A stretch of 52,732 bases of DNA from Phycisphaeraceae bacterium (GCA_028277745.1 JANQFR010000047.1:1-52732), one strand, 5' to 3'. Shown: positions 17,724 through 26,336, counted from the stretch's first letter. Translations and numbers: made by a program. Notes: generated from the letters alone by a model not told the origin.

Positions 17724-18767
17724 ATGAACCCGCAAGACGACCCGACGCCGCCCCGACTCGCTCCGCTCGCGTTGCGCAGCGTGCTCGGCGGCGTGCTGAT
17801 GGGGCTGGCCAACCTCGTACCGGGGATCTCCGGGGGGACGATGCTGCTGGCCGCGGGCGTGTACCCGCGGTTCATCAACGCGATCGGCGAATTGACGACA
17901 TTCAAGTTCCGCAAAGCGTCGGTCATCACGCTCGGCGCCGTGATCCTCGCCGCCGCCGTCGCGATCGTGCTGCTCGCCGGGCCGGTCAAGGACCTGGTGG
18001 TGGAGGCCCGCTGGGTGATGTACAGCCTGTTCATCGGCCTGACGCTCGGCGGGCTGCCGGTGGTGTGGCGGCTGATCGACCGGCACACCGCGGGGGTGTG
18101 GGTCGGCGCCGCGGCCGGGTTCGTCGCGATGGGCGTGCTGGCGCTGCTGCAAACCGGCGGCGCGGGCGCGGCCGACCGCGAGGGGTTCGGGTTCATGCTG
18201 CTCGCGGGCGTGGCCGGGGCGTCGGCGATGATCCTGCCGGGCGTCAGCGGCGGCTACCTGTTGCTGGTGCTGGGGGTGTACGTGCCGATCCTCGCGGGGA
18301 TCAGCGATTTCAAGGACGCCCTGGGCGATCGGGAAATGGGCGAAGTGGTGCGCATCGGCCTGACCGTGGTGCTGCCGGTCGGGCTGGGGGTGGTGGTCGG
18401 CGTTGTGGCGGTGTCGAACCTGCTGCGGTTCCTGCTGCGGCGATTCGAGCGGCCGACGCTGGGGGTGCTGCTGGGCCTGCTGCTGGGCGCGGTGGTGGGG
18501 CTTTGGCCGTTCCAGCAAGGCGAGGCGCCCGAGCCGGGGGACGTGCTCAAGGGGCAGGTCGTCGCGTTGGACGACGATCGACTGATCTTTGAGGCGACGG
18601 GCCGGGCGGTCGAGCCCGACGATTATCCGACGGCGTTCTTCACCCCCACGCCGGTCCAGGCCGCGTCGAGCCTCGGCCTGATCGCGGCGGGGTTCGCGTT
18701 GACCCTGGGCATCGACTTCATCGGCCGGGACAGGAAACGCCGGCCCTCATCGGAGCCATCATCATGA
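17724..18767 (+). CDS. DUF368 membrane protein (PopT-type polyprenyl-phosphate transporter)
   Basis: 347 residues from MNPQDDPTPPRLAPLAL (in-frame alternatives 7 and 10 codons earlier). DUF368 hallmarks: two inverted copies of the P-G-[IV]-S-G-G motif, NLVPGISGGTMLL near residue 30 and AMILPGVSGGYLLL near 175, in a protein of about eight to ten membrane segments. DUF368 proteins (PopT) have been described as flipping undecaprenyl phosphate back across the membrane for envelope polymer synthesis. A non-membrane insert (about 265-300) lies before the last helix. Its stop overlaps the galE start (ATGA), tying it to sugar-nucleotide supply for the envelope. Confidence 0.88.
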   Translation: MNPQDDPTPPRLAPLALRSVLGGVLMGLANLVPGISGGTMLLAAGVYPRFINAIGELTTFKFRKASVITLGAVILAAAVAIVLLAGPVKDLVVEARWVMYSLFIGLTLGGLPVVWRLIDRHTAGVWVGAAAGFVAMGVLALLQTGGAGAADREGFGFMLLAGVAGASAMILPGVSGGYLLLVLGVYVPILAGISDFKDALGDREMGEVVRIGLTVVLPVGLGVVVGVVAVSNLLRFLLRRFERPTLGVLLGLLLGAVVGLWPFQQGEAPEPGDVLKGQVVALDDDRLIFEATGRAVEPDDYPTAFFTPTPVQAASSLGLIAAGFALTLGIDFIGRDRKRRPSSEPSS

Positions 18768-19756
18768 ACGTCCTCGTCACCGGCGGCGCCGGCTACATCG
18801 GGTCGCACGCCGTCCGGCGCCTGCTCCAAGGCGGACATCAACCCGTCGTCCTCGACAACCTCTTCCGCGGCCACCGCGCCGCCGTGGCCGACGGCGTCCC
18901 GCTGCTCGAGCTGGACCTGCTCGACACCGCCGCCATCACCACCGCGCTGCGCGAGCACCGGATTGACTGCGTGATGAACTTCGCGGCCCTGGCGTACGTC
19001 GGCGAATCCGTCAACGAGCCGTTGCGGTACTACGAGAACAACACCGCCGGCGTCCTGTCGCTGCTCAAAGCCATGGACGAGGCGGGCGTCCGCAAGATCG
19101 TCCACTCCTCCACCTGCGCCACCTACGGCGAGCCGGCGGTCATGCCCATCACCGAGGACACGCCCCAGTCGCCCATCAACCCCTACGGCTGGTCCAAGCT
19201 GTTCGTCGAACGCATCTTCCTCGACTACGCCCACGCCAACCCCGACTTCGCGTTCGCGGCGCTGCGCTACTTCAATGTCGCCGGCTCGGCGTCCGACGCC
19301 TCCATCGGCGAAGACCACGAGCCCGAGACCCACATCATCCCCGTCCTGCTCAACACCGCCCTGGGCAAGCGCGACTCGGCCACCATCTTCGGCGACGATT
19401 ACCCCACCCCCGACGGCACCTGTATCCGCGACTACATCCACGTCGAAGACCTCGTCGACGCCCACGCCGTGGTGATGGAAGCGCTGCAAGGCGGCGACCA
19501 GCGGCTCTACAACCTCGGCACCGGCCAGGGGCTGTCGGTCCGGCAGATCGTCGACGCGGTCAAAGAGGTGACCGGCATCGACTTCACCGTCCATCTCGGC
19601 GACCGCCGCCCCGGCGACCCGCCGATGCTCTATGCCGACCCGTCCAGGATCAAGAACGAACTGGGCTGGGAAGCCAAGGTCAAAGACGCCAAAACCATGG
19701 TCGAACACGCGTGGGCCTGGTTCCGGCAGCACCCCGACGGCTACGCAGATTCGTAA
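18764..19756 (+). CDS. galE: UDP-glucose 4-epimerase
   Basis: 330 residues, normal length. Extended short-chain dehydrogenase: NAD-binding GGAGYIGS at residues 7-14, the VVLDNLFRGHRAAV loop, catalytic Ser/Thr in HSSTCATYGEP and Y-x-x-x-K in YGWSKLFVERIF. The GalE-specific RYFNVAGSASDASIGEDHEP, TPDGTCIRDYIHVEDL and YNLGTGQGLSVRQ motifs follow. It interconverts UDP-glucose and UDP-galactose. Coupling to the polyprenyl-phosphate transporter suggests supply of a cell-surface polysaccharide. Confidence 0.95.
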   Translation: MNVLVTGGAGYIGSHAVRRLLQGGHQPVVLDNLFRGHRAAVADGVPLLELDLLDTAAITTALREHRIDCVMNFAALAYVGESVNEPLRYYENNTAGVLSLLKAMDEAGVRKIVHSSTCATYGEPAVMPITEDTPQSPINPYGWSKLFVERIFLDYAHANPDFAFAALRYFNVAGSASDASIGEDHEPETHIIPVLLNTALGKRDSATIFGDDYPTPDGTCIRDYIHVEDLVDAHAVVMEALQGGDQRLYNLGTGQGLSVRQIVDAVKEVTGIDFTVHLGDRRPGDPPMLYADPSRIKNELGWEAKVKDAKTMVEHAWAWFRQHPDGYADS

Positions 19757-19774
19757 AGCAGCAAGCCCAGGGCT

Positions 19775-20608
19775 TCACCTCGGCCCCGGCTTACGCCCCA
19801 CCGCCATGAACGCGGTCAGCGAGCACTGGAAGTGCCCGGCCTCGGACTGCTCCCGCAGGTCCGCCAGCCAGGCGTCGACCATGTCATGGGCGACGTCGCC
19901 CGCTTCCGCGAGGCGTTGCGCGGTCAGGGTCAGGTTGTAGAGGCGGTCGGCGGTGTCGAGGCGGTGAACCACCGACACGCTCGGATGGACCTCGACGTCA
20001 ACAAACCCCGCCTCACGAAACAGCCGCAGCAGGTCCCGGCCGATCCAGGGGCTGGCCAGCCCCCCGCGCCACGCGGACTCGACCCGGGCCGTCAGCGCGC
20101 GGTCCGACGAGCTGATCGCGTAGCCGCCCCAATCGTTGTCGTACGCCAGGGCCCACCCGCCGGGCTTGAGGACGCGGAACATCTCCCCCACCGCACGCTC
20201 GGGCTCGGTCAGGTGCTGCAGGACGCGGTCGATCCGCACCCGGTCGAACGCGCCTGGCTCGAACGATAATGAGTGGGCGTTGCTTTGCGTAAACGTCACC
20301 GCCTCGCCCAGCGCTGCCGCGTCGTCCCGCGACTTGGCGTGATCGATCATCCTCTCGCTGGCGTCCGCCCCGACCGCGCGGCCGCCCGGCGTCACGAGCC
20401 CGGCCATACGCACCACGTCGTCGCCCAGGCCGCAACCGACGTCGAGCACCGACAGCCCCGGCGAGAGCTTCAACCGGCGGTAGCTCTCGGGCTTGCACCG
20501 CTGGTAATACGGCAGGCGGTCGATCAGCCGCAGGCACGCCCGGTAGGCCGACAGGTCCGACGCCCCGTCGACATCCCGGAAGCCGGCCGCCAGGTCCTCA
20601 TCCTTCAT
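19775..20608 (-). CDS. SAM-dependent methyltransferase, class I
   Basis: 277 residues. Motif I is LDVGCGLGDDVVRMAGLVTPGG with the acidic residue of motif II in VGADASERMIDHAK. Later elements are FDRVRIDRVLQHLTEPERAVGEMFRVLKPGGWALAYDND. The N-terminal 35 residues and the C-terminal helical part (QRLAEAGDVAHDMVDAWLADL) are substrate-specific and not informative to me. It is similar in style to ubiquinone/menaquinone-type methyltransferases, but the substrate is unknown. It is convergent with galE, and about 165 bp separate its start from the mreD-side small gene. Confidence 0.88.
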   Translation of the reverse strand: MKDEDLAAGFRDVDGASDLSAYRACLRLIDRLPYYQRCKPESYRRLKLSPGLSVLDVGCGLGDDVVRMAGLVTPGGRAVGADASERMIDHAKSRDDAAALGEAVTFTQSNAHSLSFEPGAFDRVRIDRVLQHLTEPERAVGEMFRVLKPGGWALAYDNDWGGYAISSSDRALTARVESAWRGGLASPWIGRDLLRLFREAGFVDVEVHPSVSVVHRLDTADRLYNLTLTAQRLAEAGDVAHDMVDAWLADLREQSEAGHFQCSLTAFMAVGRKPGPR

Positions 20609-20645
20609 GGCGTGAGTCTACCGCGGAAAAGCGGACCGGCCAGAG

Positions 20646-20774
20646 TTACGGCCCGATGAACAGCGCGATGATCATCCCCAGGATCGACACGCCGCCCAGG
20701 ACCAGCAGGGTCCAGACCACCCCATAAAACAGCCGCCCGCGCCGCGGCTGCCATGAATCGTCCTGCCGGTTCAT
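20646..20774 (-). CDS. 42-residue single-helix membrane protein at the end of the mre operon
   Basis: Translation is MNRQDDSWQPRRGRLFYGVV followed by a hydrophobic helix (WTLLVLGGVSILGMIIALFI) and GP. A basic segment before the helix predicts a cytoplasmic N-terminus. It starts 12 bp after the mreD stop on the same strand, so it belongs to the mreBCD unit. I do not recognise a family. The reading frame is short, so the call rests on topology, position and tight spacing. Confidence 0.55.
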   Translation of the reverse strand: MNRQDDSWQPRRGRLFYGVVWTLLVLGGVSILGMIIALFIGP

Positions 20775-20785
20775 CCGAGGCTCCC

Positions 20786-21355
20786 TTAATGCCCGCGCGC
20801 CTTGGAGCCGAACCCCCAGGCCGGCGTCGACTTGAACAGCACGTACCCCAACGGGACCGCGACGAGCGAGCTGTAGATCAGGATGAAGAACCGATTGACC
20901 AGTTGCTGCGCCGCCGACCAGCCCGTCAACGCGTCGGCGGTGAGCCAGGGCAACCCCCGCATCGTCAGCAGCGCCACAATGACCAGCTGGATGAAAACCC
21001 CCACGATGAACACCATCACCGCGAGCGTGAAAACCGAGTGGCGGAACACCAGGGCCCGCAGTTGCAGCACCGTGTACGCGCCGACCAGGTAACCCAACGC
21101 CGCGGGCCCGACGATCGCCCCGGCCGCCGACCCGCTACTGCTGAAGGACGACGAAAGGTCGACCAGAACCCCGCAGACGAGCATCGCCCAGGGCGTAGTC
21201 GACGCCGGGGCCATCAGCCCGATGTAGACCGCCAGGATCAACAGGAAGCTCGGGCTCACCCCGGTCTGCGCGTCGGGCGCCGCCAGCAGGGTCCCCAGCC
21301 CGGTCTGCAGGGCCAGGCACAGGTAGGCGGCGAGGGTGAAAACGATCCAGTTCAT
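20786..21355 (-). CDS. mreD: Rod-shape-determining protein MreD
   Basis: 189 residues, five or six membrane segments, beginning MNWIVFTLAAYLCLALQTGL. MreD is a poorly conserved integral membrane partner of MreC in the elongasome that guides sidewall peptidoglycan synthesis. Motif support is modest (SPSFLLILAVYIGLMAPAST, VCGVLVDLSSSF), but the position directly after mreB and mreC makes the call secure. 25 bp separate it from mreC. Confidence 0.9.
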   Translation of the reverse strand: MNWIVFTLAAYLCLALQTGLGTLLAAPDAQTGVSPSFLLILAVYIGLMAPASTTPWAMLVCGVLVDLSSSFSSSGSAAGAIVGPAALGYLVGAYTVLQLRALVFRHSVFTLAVMVFIVGVFIQLVIVALLTMRGLPWLTADALTGWSAAQQLVNRFFILIYSSLVAVPLGYVLFKSTPAWGFGSKARGH

Positions 21356-21379
21356 GCGTGGCGACTCGTGGTTGGCGGC

Positions 21380-22231
21380 TTACCCCACCGGCTCGATCAC
21401 CTGCACCGTGTTCAACCGCGGCAGGTCGACCAACGGCTGGACGATGACCTTCTTGAGCAGCAGCGGATTACTCGTCCTGTCGTTCACATCGATCACCCGG
21501 CCGACCACGAAGCCCTTGGCCAGCGGGGGCCAGTTCCCCGCGGCGTCGTTGAGGTGCGCCAAGTCGCCGACCTGGACCGGGGCGTCGAGGTTGACCACCG
21601 CCTCGAACGTTCGGCCGTCATCGGCGAGCTTGATCCGGTCGGTGTAGCGCGGCGCGGACGGGTCGGCGGTCGGTGGAGCGAACGTCACCTCCATGCTCGT
21701 CTTGGGCGCGGTGATAAGCCGGACGTCGGCGTTGCGCGACCCGGCGTTTTCGATCACGCCGACGAGGTTGAAGCCCCAGACCGCAGCCATGCCGTTGTTG
21801 ACCCCGCTCGACGTGCCGCGGGTGAGGTGGAGCACCGGGTGGTTGCGGCGGCTGGAGAACCCCGAGACCCGCGCGTCGATCAGCCGGCTGCCGGTCATCC
21901 CCGCGGTCTGCCGCACCTGGCTGAGAACGGCGATCCGCTCATTGGCGGCCTTGAGCTGCGACTGGAGCGAGTTGATGCGTTGCAGCGCCAGCCCCAGTTC
22001 GGCCCGCATCTGGTCGGCCGAGCCGAGATCAGGCTCAACGTGCCGCGGCGGTCGCAGGGCCCGCCCCAACGCGTTGAGCGGGGCCGAGACCGGCGCGGTC
22101 ACCGCCCGGACGAACTTCCGGGGGATCGACGCGATCGCGGACGCGGCCCCGAACGGCAGGAAGCTGGCGATCAGCAACGCCGCCGCGACCAACGCCAACA
22201 CACGTTTTGGGGTAAAGAGACGGTGTCGCAT
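21380..22231 (-). CDS. mreC: Rod-shape-determining protein MreC
   Basis: 283 residues from MRHRLFTPKRVLALVAAALL; an N-terminal membrane anchor is followed by a coiled coil (DQMRAELGLALQRINSLQSQ, then KAANERIAVL). The C-terminal part is a periplasmic double beta-barrel (LTRGTSSGVNNGMAAVWGFNLVGVIEN, LINAPK-like LITAPKTS). MreC links the cytoplasmic MreB filament to the peptidoglycan synthases. The open frame extends 31 codons upstream as Pro/Arg-rich sequence; I use the inner ATG that starts the membrane anchor. 56 bp separate it from mreB. Confidence 0.92.
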   Translation of the reverse strand: MRHRLFTPKRVLALVAAALLIASFLPFGAASAIASIPRKFVRAVTAPVSAPLNALGRALRPPRHVEPDLGSADQMRAELGLALQRINSLQSQLKAANERIAVLSQVRQTAGMTGSRLIDARVSGFSSRRNHPVLHLTRGTSSGVNNGMAAVWGFNLVGVIENAGSRNADVRLITAPKTSMEVTFAPPTADPSAPRYTDRIKLADDGRTFEAVVNLDAPVQVGDLAHLNDAAGNWPPLAKGFVVGRVIDVNDRTSNPLLLKKVIVQPLVDLPRLNTVQVIEPVG

Positions 22232-22287
22232 GGCGGGTCGGGCGTCGGGGCTGGGCGCCGCGGTCCGGCCAGCGCCCGGCGCCGGTT

Positions 22288-23334
22288 TCACTCGTCCAGG
22301 TCGCTCTCCATGGTCTGCTTCCACTCCTCGAGGTGTTCGAGGTAGATGGCGGTGCCGCGGGCGACGCAGGTGAGCGGGTCTTCGGCGACGCGGCAGTCGA
22401 GGCCGGTCGCGTTGGAGATGATGGTGCTGATGCCTCGCAGCAGCGCCCCGCCGCCGGCGAGTTGGATGCCGTTGTCCACCAGGTCGGCGGCCAGCTCGGG
22501 CTCGCAGCGTTCGAGCGTGCGGGTGACCGTCTCGATGATCGCGCTGAGCGGCTCCTGCAGGGCCTCGCGGATCTCCTCACTGGTGATGACCGTCTTGCGG
22601 GGCAGGCCGCTGATCATGTCCCGGCCGCGCACCTCCATGGAGCGCTCGTCGCCGTCGGGCGCGGCGCTGCCGATCTCGATCTTGATCCGCTCGGCGGTCT
22701 GCTCGCCGATCATCAGGTTATAGGCCTTTTTCATATGGCTGATAATCGCCTCGTCGAGGTCGTCGCCCGCCACGCGGACCGACTCGCACTGGGCGATGTC
22801 GGCCAGCGACATGATAGCGACCTCGGTCGTGCCCCCGCCGATGTCGACGATCATCGACGCGGTCGCCTCGACGATCGGCAGGTTCGCGCCGATCCCGGCG
22901 GCCATCGGCTCCTCGACCAGGTACACCCGCCGGGCGCCCGCGCGCTCGGCCGAGTCGAGCACCGCCCGCTTCTCCACCGCGGTGATCCCGCTGGGCACCG
23001 CGATCACCACCCGCGGCTTCACGAACGGCCGCTTGCCGTTGACCTTGCGGATGAAATACCCCAGCATCGCCTCGGTGATCTCGAAGTCGCTGATCACCCC
23101 GTCCTTGAGCGGGCGGATGGCGGTGATGCTGCCGGGCGTCTTGCCGAGCATCTCCTTGGCGACCCAGCCGACCGCGTTGCCGTTCTGAAGCACCTGATTG
23201 GTGCCCTTCTTGACCGCAACGACAGACGGCTCGTTGAGCACGATCCCCTCACCACGGACGCAGACGAGGGTGTTGCAGGTGCCCAGGTCGATGCCCATAT
23301 CGACGCTGAACCAGCTTAAGACGTTGTCGAGCAT
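22288..23334 (-). CDS. mreB: Rod-shape-determining actin-like ATPase MreB
   Basis: 348 residues from MLDNVLSWFSVDMGIDLGTCNTL. ATPase motifs of the actin/Hsp70 superfamily are present: phosphate-1 DMGIDLGTCNT, phosphate-2 SMIVDIGGGTTEVA, and adenosine motif LAGGGALLRGIS. The MreB-specific EPSVVA, KPRVVIAVPSGITAVEKRAV and MAAGIGANLPI segments are also present. It forms membrane-bound filaments that position the elongasome, first gene of mreBCD. A TTG ten codons upstream is open, but the ATG start matches the family. An MreB system is noteworthy for a presumed planctomycete-type cell and suggests elongated or ovoid growth. Confidence 0.96.
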   Translation of the reverse strand: MLDNVLSWFSVDMGIDLGTCNTLVCVRGEGIVLNEPSVVAVKKGTNQVLQNGNAVGWVAKEMLGKTPGSITAIRPLKDGVISDFEITEAMLGYFIRKVNGKRPFVKPRVVIAVPSGITAVEKRAVLDSAERAGARRVYLVEEPMAAGIGANLPIVEATASMIVDIGGGTTEVAIMSLADIAQCESVRVAGDDLDEAIISHMKKAYNLMIGEQTAERIKIEIGSAAPDGDERSMEVRGRDMISGLPRKTVITSEEIREALQEPLSAIIETVTRTLERCEPELAADLVDNGIQLAGGGALLRGISTIISNATGLDCRVAEDPLTCVARGTAIYLEHLEEWKQTMESDLDE

Positions 23335-23493
23335 CAAGGGAGACGGTTCCTGGGGCGACGGCAACAGGATTGTAGCGGAAGCGACGCCGGCGGGCGGGCC
23401 GCCTCGGCGCGGCGACCGCGCTTGAGGTCAGTATCGGCGGCCCAGCCGGTTCCGGATGAATTTGACCCACATCCGCCGGATAAGGTGTTTTCC

Positions 23494-23526
23494 GAAGAGG
23501 CCCAGAGATGGCAATCCCTGGGCTTC
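23494..23526. repeat. Degenerate GAAGCCC...GGGCTTC palindrome
   Basis: Imperfect copy of the palindromes at 26337 and 30989: GAAGAGGCCCAGAGATGG followed by CAATCCCTGGGCTTC. It lies between the mreB upstream region and the 3' end of the small membrane gene at 23558. The rest of 23335-23557 shows no gene. Confidence 0.6.
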
Positions 23527-23557
23527 GGTGGTTGACGTCAACTTGCGGCGGCGCGGC

Positions 23558-23731
23558 TCAACGCAGCGTGCGGAGCAGGTCGGTCATCGGCGCCGCCACG
23601 TCGAGGCTGAACGGGTTGTACGACCCGAACACCACCCCGTGGCGGACCCAGACGTAGACCACCGCCGCCAGCAGGAGCAGGGACGCAACGAACATCAGGA
23701 CGGTGTAGATATTGCTTTCTGAATCACCCAT
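23558..23731 (-). CDS. 57-residue single-helix membrane protein
   Basis: Starts MGDSESNIYTVLMFVASLLL and continues with a hydrophobic helix to VVYVWVRHGVV, then a short polar tail (FGSYNPFSLDVAAPMTDLLR). It lies 36 bp after the coiled-coil gene at 23768 on the same strand and so is probably co-transcribed with it. No recognised family. The acidic N-terminus and Arg after the helix leave orientation uncertain. Confidence 0.55.
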   Translation of the reverse strand: MGDSESNIYTVLMFVASLLLLAAVVYVWVRHGVVFGSYNPFSLDVAAPMTDLLRTLR

Positions 23732-23767
23732 GAGATCAGGTCCAAAGCATTAGAGGGCAGCGGGGAC

Positions 23768-24655
23768 TCAGAGGCCGCCGGCGTACACGTTGTCGTTCTT
23801 TTCGACATCCTGAATCTCGATCTCCATCACGCCGGCGGACTTGGACGCGTCGACGGTCTGGACGACCAGGGTGCCGATGTACTCGTTGCCGCGGTGCACG
23901 AGGAATTCCATGTTCTCCTCGACGCCGTCGGACTGCCCGACGTCGATCTGGACAAAGCTCTGGTCGCCCACGGTATCGACGAGGTCGATCTTGCCGGAGA
24001 TCGGCTTGGTCGGGATCGGACGGACCGCCAACGTGCCGCTGGCGCCCATGGCGTTCTGCACCGCGTCAGGGGCGATCTGCCGGACGTTGGCGATGACGCC
24101 CTCCAGCTCCGCGGTCCGCTCGGCCATCGCCTGGGCGTTCTCCTTCAGGCGGTTGACCTGACGGGTGTAGCCCTGGACGGTGGCTTCCAGCTCGTTGATC
24201 TTGTCGACCGACTCGATGAGCTTGGTCTGAGTGGAAACCAGGTCGTCTCGGCTGGTGTTGAGCTCCTTGGTGTTGGCGTCGAGCAGGGCCGCGCTCAGGT
24301 CGGCGGCGGCGGTGAGGCGGGCGAGGTCGGCCTTGAGCTGTTGAAGCTCGGCCCGGGCGGCGCTGACGTCGCGGTTGGCGCGGGCCAACTCGTTCTGAAG
24401 CGTCGTGTTATCGGCGGTGAGCGAGGCGACCTGGGCGTTGAGGCCGATGACGCGTTGCGAATCCTTGTCCTGGATCGCCGCGATCTCATTCTGAAGCGAA
24501 CTGGCGGCTCGCTCGGCGGTGATCCGCCCCGCGTTGGCATCGTTCAGCTGGCTCTGGAAGTCCTGCGTCTTGGCCACGAATGGCACGACAAGGGCGACCA
24601 GCAGGACCGACAGGATGGTCACCACGACGACAAAGGCTTTGGTGAGTGGACTCAA
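23768..24655 (-). CDS. Membrane-anchored coiled-coil protein, unknown function
   Basis: 295 residues if started at TTG 24655, which begins SPLTKAFVVVVTILSVLLVA and has GAGAGG upstream; an alternative start 31 codons earlier adds a Trp/Arg-rich leader. One N-terminal membrane helix (about 5-27) is followed by a coiled coil of about 170 residues (DFQSQLNDANAGRITAERAA..., LQNELARANRDVSAARAELQ). The C-terminal beta-rich domain of about 90 residues (IDLVDTVGDQSFVQIDVGQS, FLVHRGNEYIGTLVVQTVDA) has a fold pattern like that of MreC. The membrane anchor + coil + beta barrel order and the nearby mre genes suggest an envelope scaffold, by analogy only. Confidence 0.65.
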   Translation of the reverse strand: MSPLTKAFVVVVTILSVLLVALVVPFVAKTQDFQSQLNDANAGRITAERAASSLQNEIAAIQDKDSQRVIGLNAQVASLTADNTTLQNELARANRDVSAARAELQQLKADLARLTAAADLSAALLDANTKELNTSRDDLVSTQTKLIESVDKINELEATVQGYTRQVNRLKENAQAMAERTAELEGVIANVRQIAPDAVQNAMGASGTLAVRPIPTKPISGKIDLVDTVGDQSFVQIDVGQSDGVEENMEFLVHRGNEYIGTLVVQTVDASKSAGVMEIEIQDVEKNDNVYAGGL

Positions 24656-24757
24656 AACACTGCCTCTCGAAGGGAGGTGCGGACGGCGGGAGCGGCCCGA
24701 AATCCAAAAAACCGGGCCCAGACAACCCCATGTAAGTACCGTATCCACCTGATTCTG

Positions 24758-25591
24758 TCAACCGTCGGCCTCCCCGGGCCGGCCGGCGTCGGCCCCGGCG
24801 GGGGCGAGGCGGGCGGCGGCGTGGTCGATCAGCGGCCGGATGGGGCGATCGGTGAACAGCAGCCGCGGGTTCATCGTGCGAACGCCCAGCGCCACGCGGT
24901 CGGCGCCCGCGGCCAGGTAATCGTCGATGTCCGCCGGCTCGCAGACCCCCCCGCCCCCGATGATCGTCAGCCGGCCCCCTTCCGGACGCGACCGCAGGCC
25001 GCGGACGCACCCCAGGACGATCGGCTTGAGCGGCCGGCCCGACATCCCCCCGGCCGGCACCGGCAGCGTGTTGCAGCAATGAAACGCCGTCACCCCCGCC
25101 TCCAGCGCGTGGTCCAGCATCTGCTCATAACGGATCGGCGGCAGCTTGACCACCACCGGCAACCCCGTCGCCACGGCATCGTGGAACAGCGATTCATGCC
25201 GGTCGATCTCGCCCACATTCGGGCAGCTCATGTTCAGCTCAATCGCCAATGGCCTGATCCGCGCCGCCTGCTCGAGCAACGCCGTCCAGTCGGCCTCGTT
25301 GAACCCGTGGATGCTGACCAGCTTGTCGGCGACATCGACCCGGCCGGCCTCGACCTTCCGCACCAGCCAGGGCATCCCGGGGTTCCGCAAGCCGATCCGG
25401 TTGACCCAGGCCCCCAGCCGGCGGTAGTACCGGACGGTCCGCAGGATCCGCCAGACCCGCCCGGGGCGGCGGGCGGCGGTGAAGGTGCCCAGCGTCGCGG
25501 TCGCGCCGTCGGGCTGGATGTAGTTGCCGAAAGGGGCGGAAATCACCAGCGGCTTGACCGCATCCGTCCATTGCGTGTGGGCCTGGGTCAC
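24758..25591 (-). CDS. Dihydroorotate dehydrogenase-like flavoprotein
   Basis: 277 residues from a GTG. TIM-barrel of the DHODH family: IELNMSCPNVGEIDRHESLF (substrate/FMN segment), GLPVVVKLPPIRYEQML, AFHCCNTLPVPAGGMSGRPL, IIGGGGVCEPADIDDYLAAGADRVALG (phosphate-binding). The N-terminal lid is unusual (FGNYIQPDGATATLGTFTAA), so orotate formation is not assured; it may be a DHODH-like paralogue. The upstream ORF is open far beyond the start, but that region is the comF gene on the other strand. No Shine-Dalgarno is seen; TATACT lies 7 nt before the GTG. Confidence 0.75.
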   Translation of the reverse strand: MTQAHTQWTDAVKPLVISAPFGNYIQPDGATATLGTFTAARRPGRVWRILRTVRYYRRLGAWVNRIGLRNPGMPWLVRKVEAGRVDVADKLVSIHGFNEADWTALLEQAARIRPLAIELNMSCPNVGEIDRHESLFHDAVATGLPVVVKLPPIRYEQMLDHALEAGVTAFHCCNTLPVPAGGMSGRPLKPIVLGCVRGLRSRPEGGRLTIIGGGGVCEPADIDDYLAAGADRVALGVRTMNPRLLFTDRPIRPLIDHAAARLAPAGADAGRPGEADG

Positions 25592-25598
25592 GCGCGAG

Positions 25599-25606
25599 AG
25601 TATAAC
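25599..25606. promoter_or_regulatory. Shared, symmetric -10 element between divergent genes
   Basis: AGTATAAC reads TATAAC on the plus strand, 6 nt before the comF ATG, and TATACT on the minus strand, 7 nt before the GTG of the DHODH-like gene. The two genes start only 21 bp apart. The geometry fits a bidirectional promoter giving leaderless or near-leaderless messages both ways. No good -35 is visible on either side. Confidence 0.45.
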
Positions 25607-25612
25607 GGGCAC

Positions 25613-26332
25613 ATGCGGACCGCATGGTCGAACACGACGTGGGGACGGATGGTGAACGAGCTGTTTCCCAGCGTGCTCGAGCCGGGGACGGACCGCGCCG
25701 AGCGTTGGCGGCCGGACCGGGCGGGGGACTACTGCCCGCGTTGCGGCGCCTCCTGCGGGGCGGGCGGGGCGACGCCCGCGGGCTGCGCGTTCTGCGTCGG
25801 ACAGCGGATCGCCTGGCATCGGATCGTGCGGCTGGGCGCCTACGCCCCGCCGTTGGATGCGCGGGTCCGGACGATGAAGTTCCACGGCCACTGGCGCTGG
25901 GCGTCGCGGTACGGCCGGCTGCTGGGCCGGCGGGTCGGTCGGCCGATCGATCCGCAACGGATCGTGGTCGCGCCGACGCCGATGCACTGGCTGAGGCGGT
26001 GGCGGCGTGGCTACAACCAGGCGAAGCTGATGGCCGAGACGCTCGCCGCGACGCGCGGCTGGCCGATGGTCGAAGCCCTGGTCCGCCCCCGCCACACGCC
26101 GCCGCAGACCGCCGTGCCCGTTTCCGGGCGGGCGGCCAACGTCCGCGGGTCGTTCGCGCTGGCGGGCGTCGACCTCACCGGCTACGAGGTGGTGCTGGTG
26201 GACGATGTGAAGACGAGCGGCGCGACGCTGAGCGCCTGTGTGCGCCTGCTGCGCGAGGCCGGCGCCGTGAGCGTCACCGCCGCGGTCGCCGCCGTGGCTG
26301 ACCCCCAGCACGCCGGATTCAAGCGGACGTGA
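25613..26332 (+). CDS. ComF-family phosphoribosyltransferase-like protein
   Basis: 239 residues. N-terminal four-cysteine zinc finger (CPRCGASC, then CAFC), a linker YAPPLDARVRTMKFHGHW, the ComF motif PTPMHWLRRWRRGYNQAKLMAETLA, and the PRPP-binding loop VVLVDDVKTSGATLSAC. The family includes ComFC/GntX, needed for DNA uptake in naturally competent bacteria; the biochemical reaction is not settled. No other competence genes are here. The start ATG lies just after a -10-like TATAAC. It is convergent with the Gfo/Idh gene across a perfect 30-bp palindrome. Confidence 0.88.
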   Translation: MRTAWSNTTWGRMVNELFPSVLEPGTDRAERWRPDRAGDYCPRCGASCGAGGATPAGCAFCVGQRIAWHRIVRLGAYAPPLDARVRTMKFHGHWRWASRYGRLLGRRVGRPIDPQRIVVAPTPMHWLRRWRRGYNQAKLMAETLAATRGWPMVEALVRPRHTPPQTAVPVSGRAANVRGSFALAGVDLTGYEVVLVDDVKTSGATLSACVRLLREAGAVSVTAAVAAVADPQHAGFKRT

Positions 26333-26336
26333 CACC

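Noticed and set aside
22288..23364. Longer MreB start at a TTG ten codons upstream.
   Set aside because: The extra residues (PSPQEPSPL) are not part of the family; the internal ATG matches other MreB proteins.
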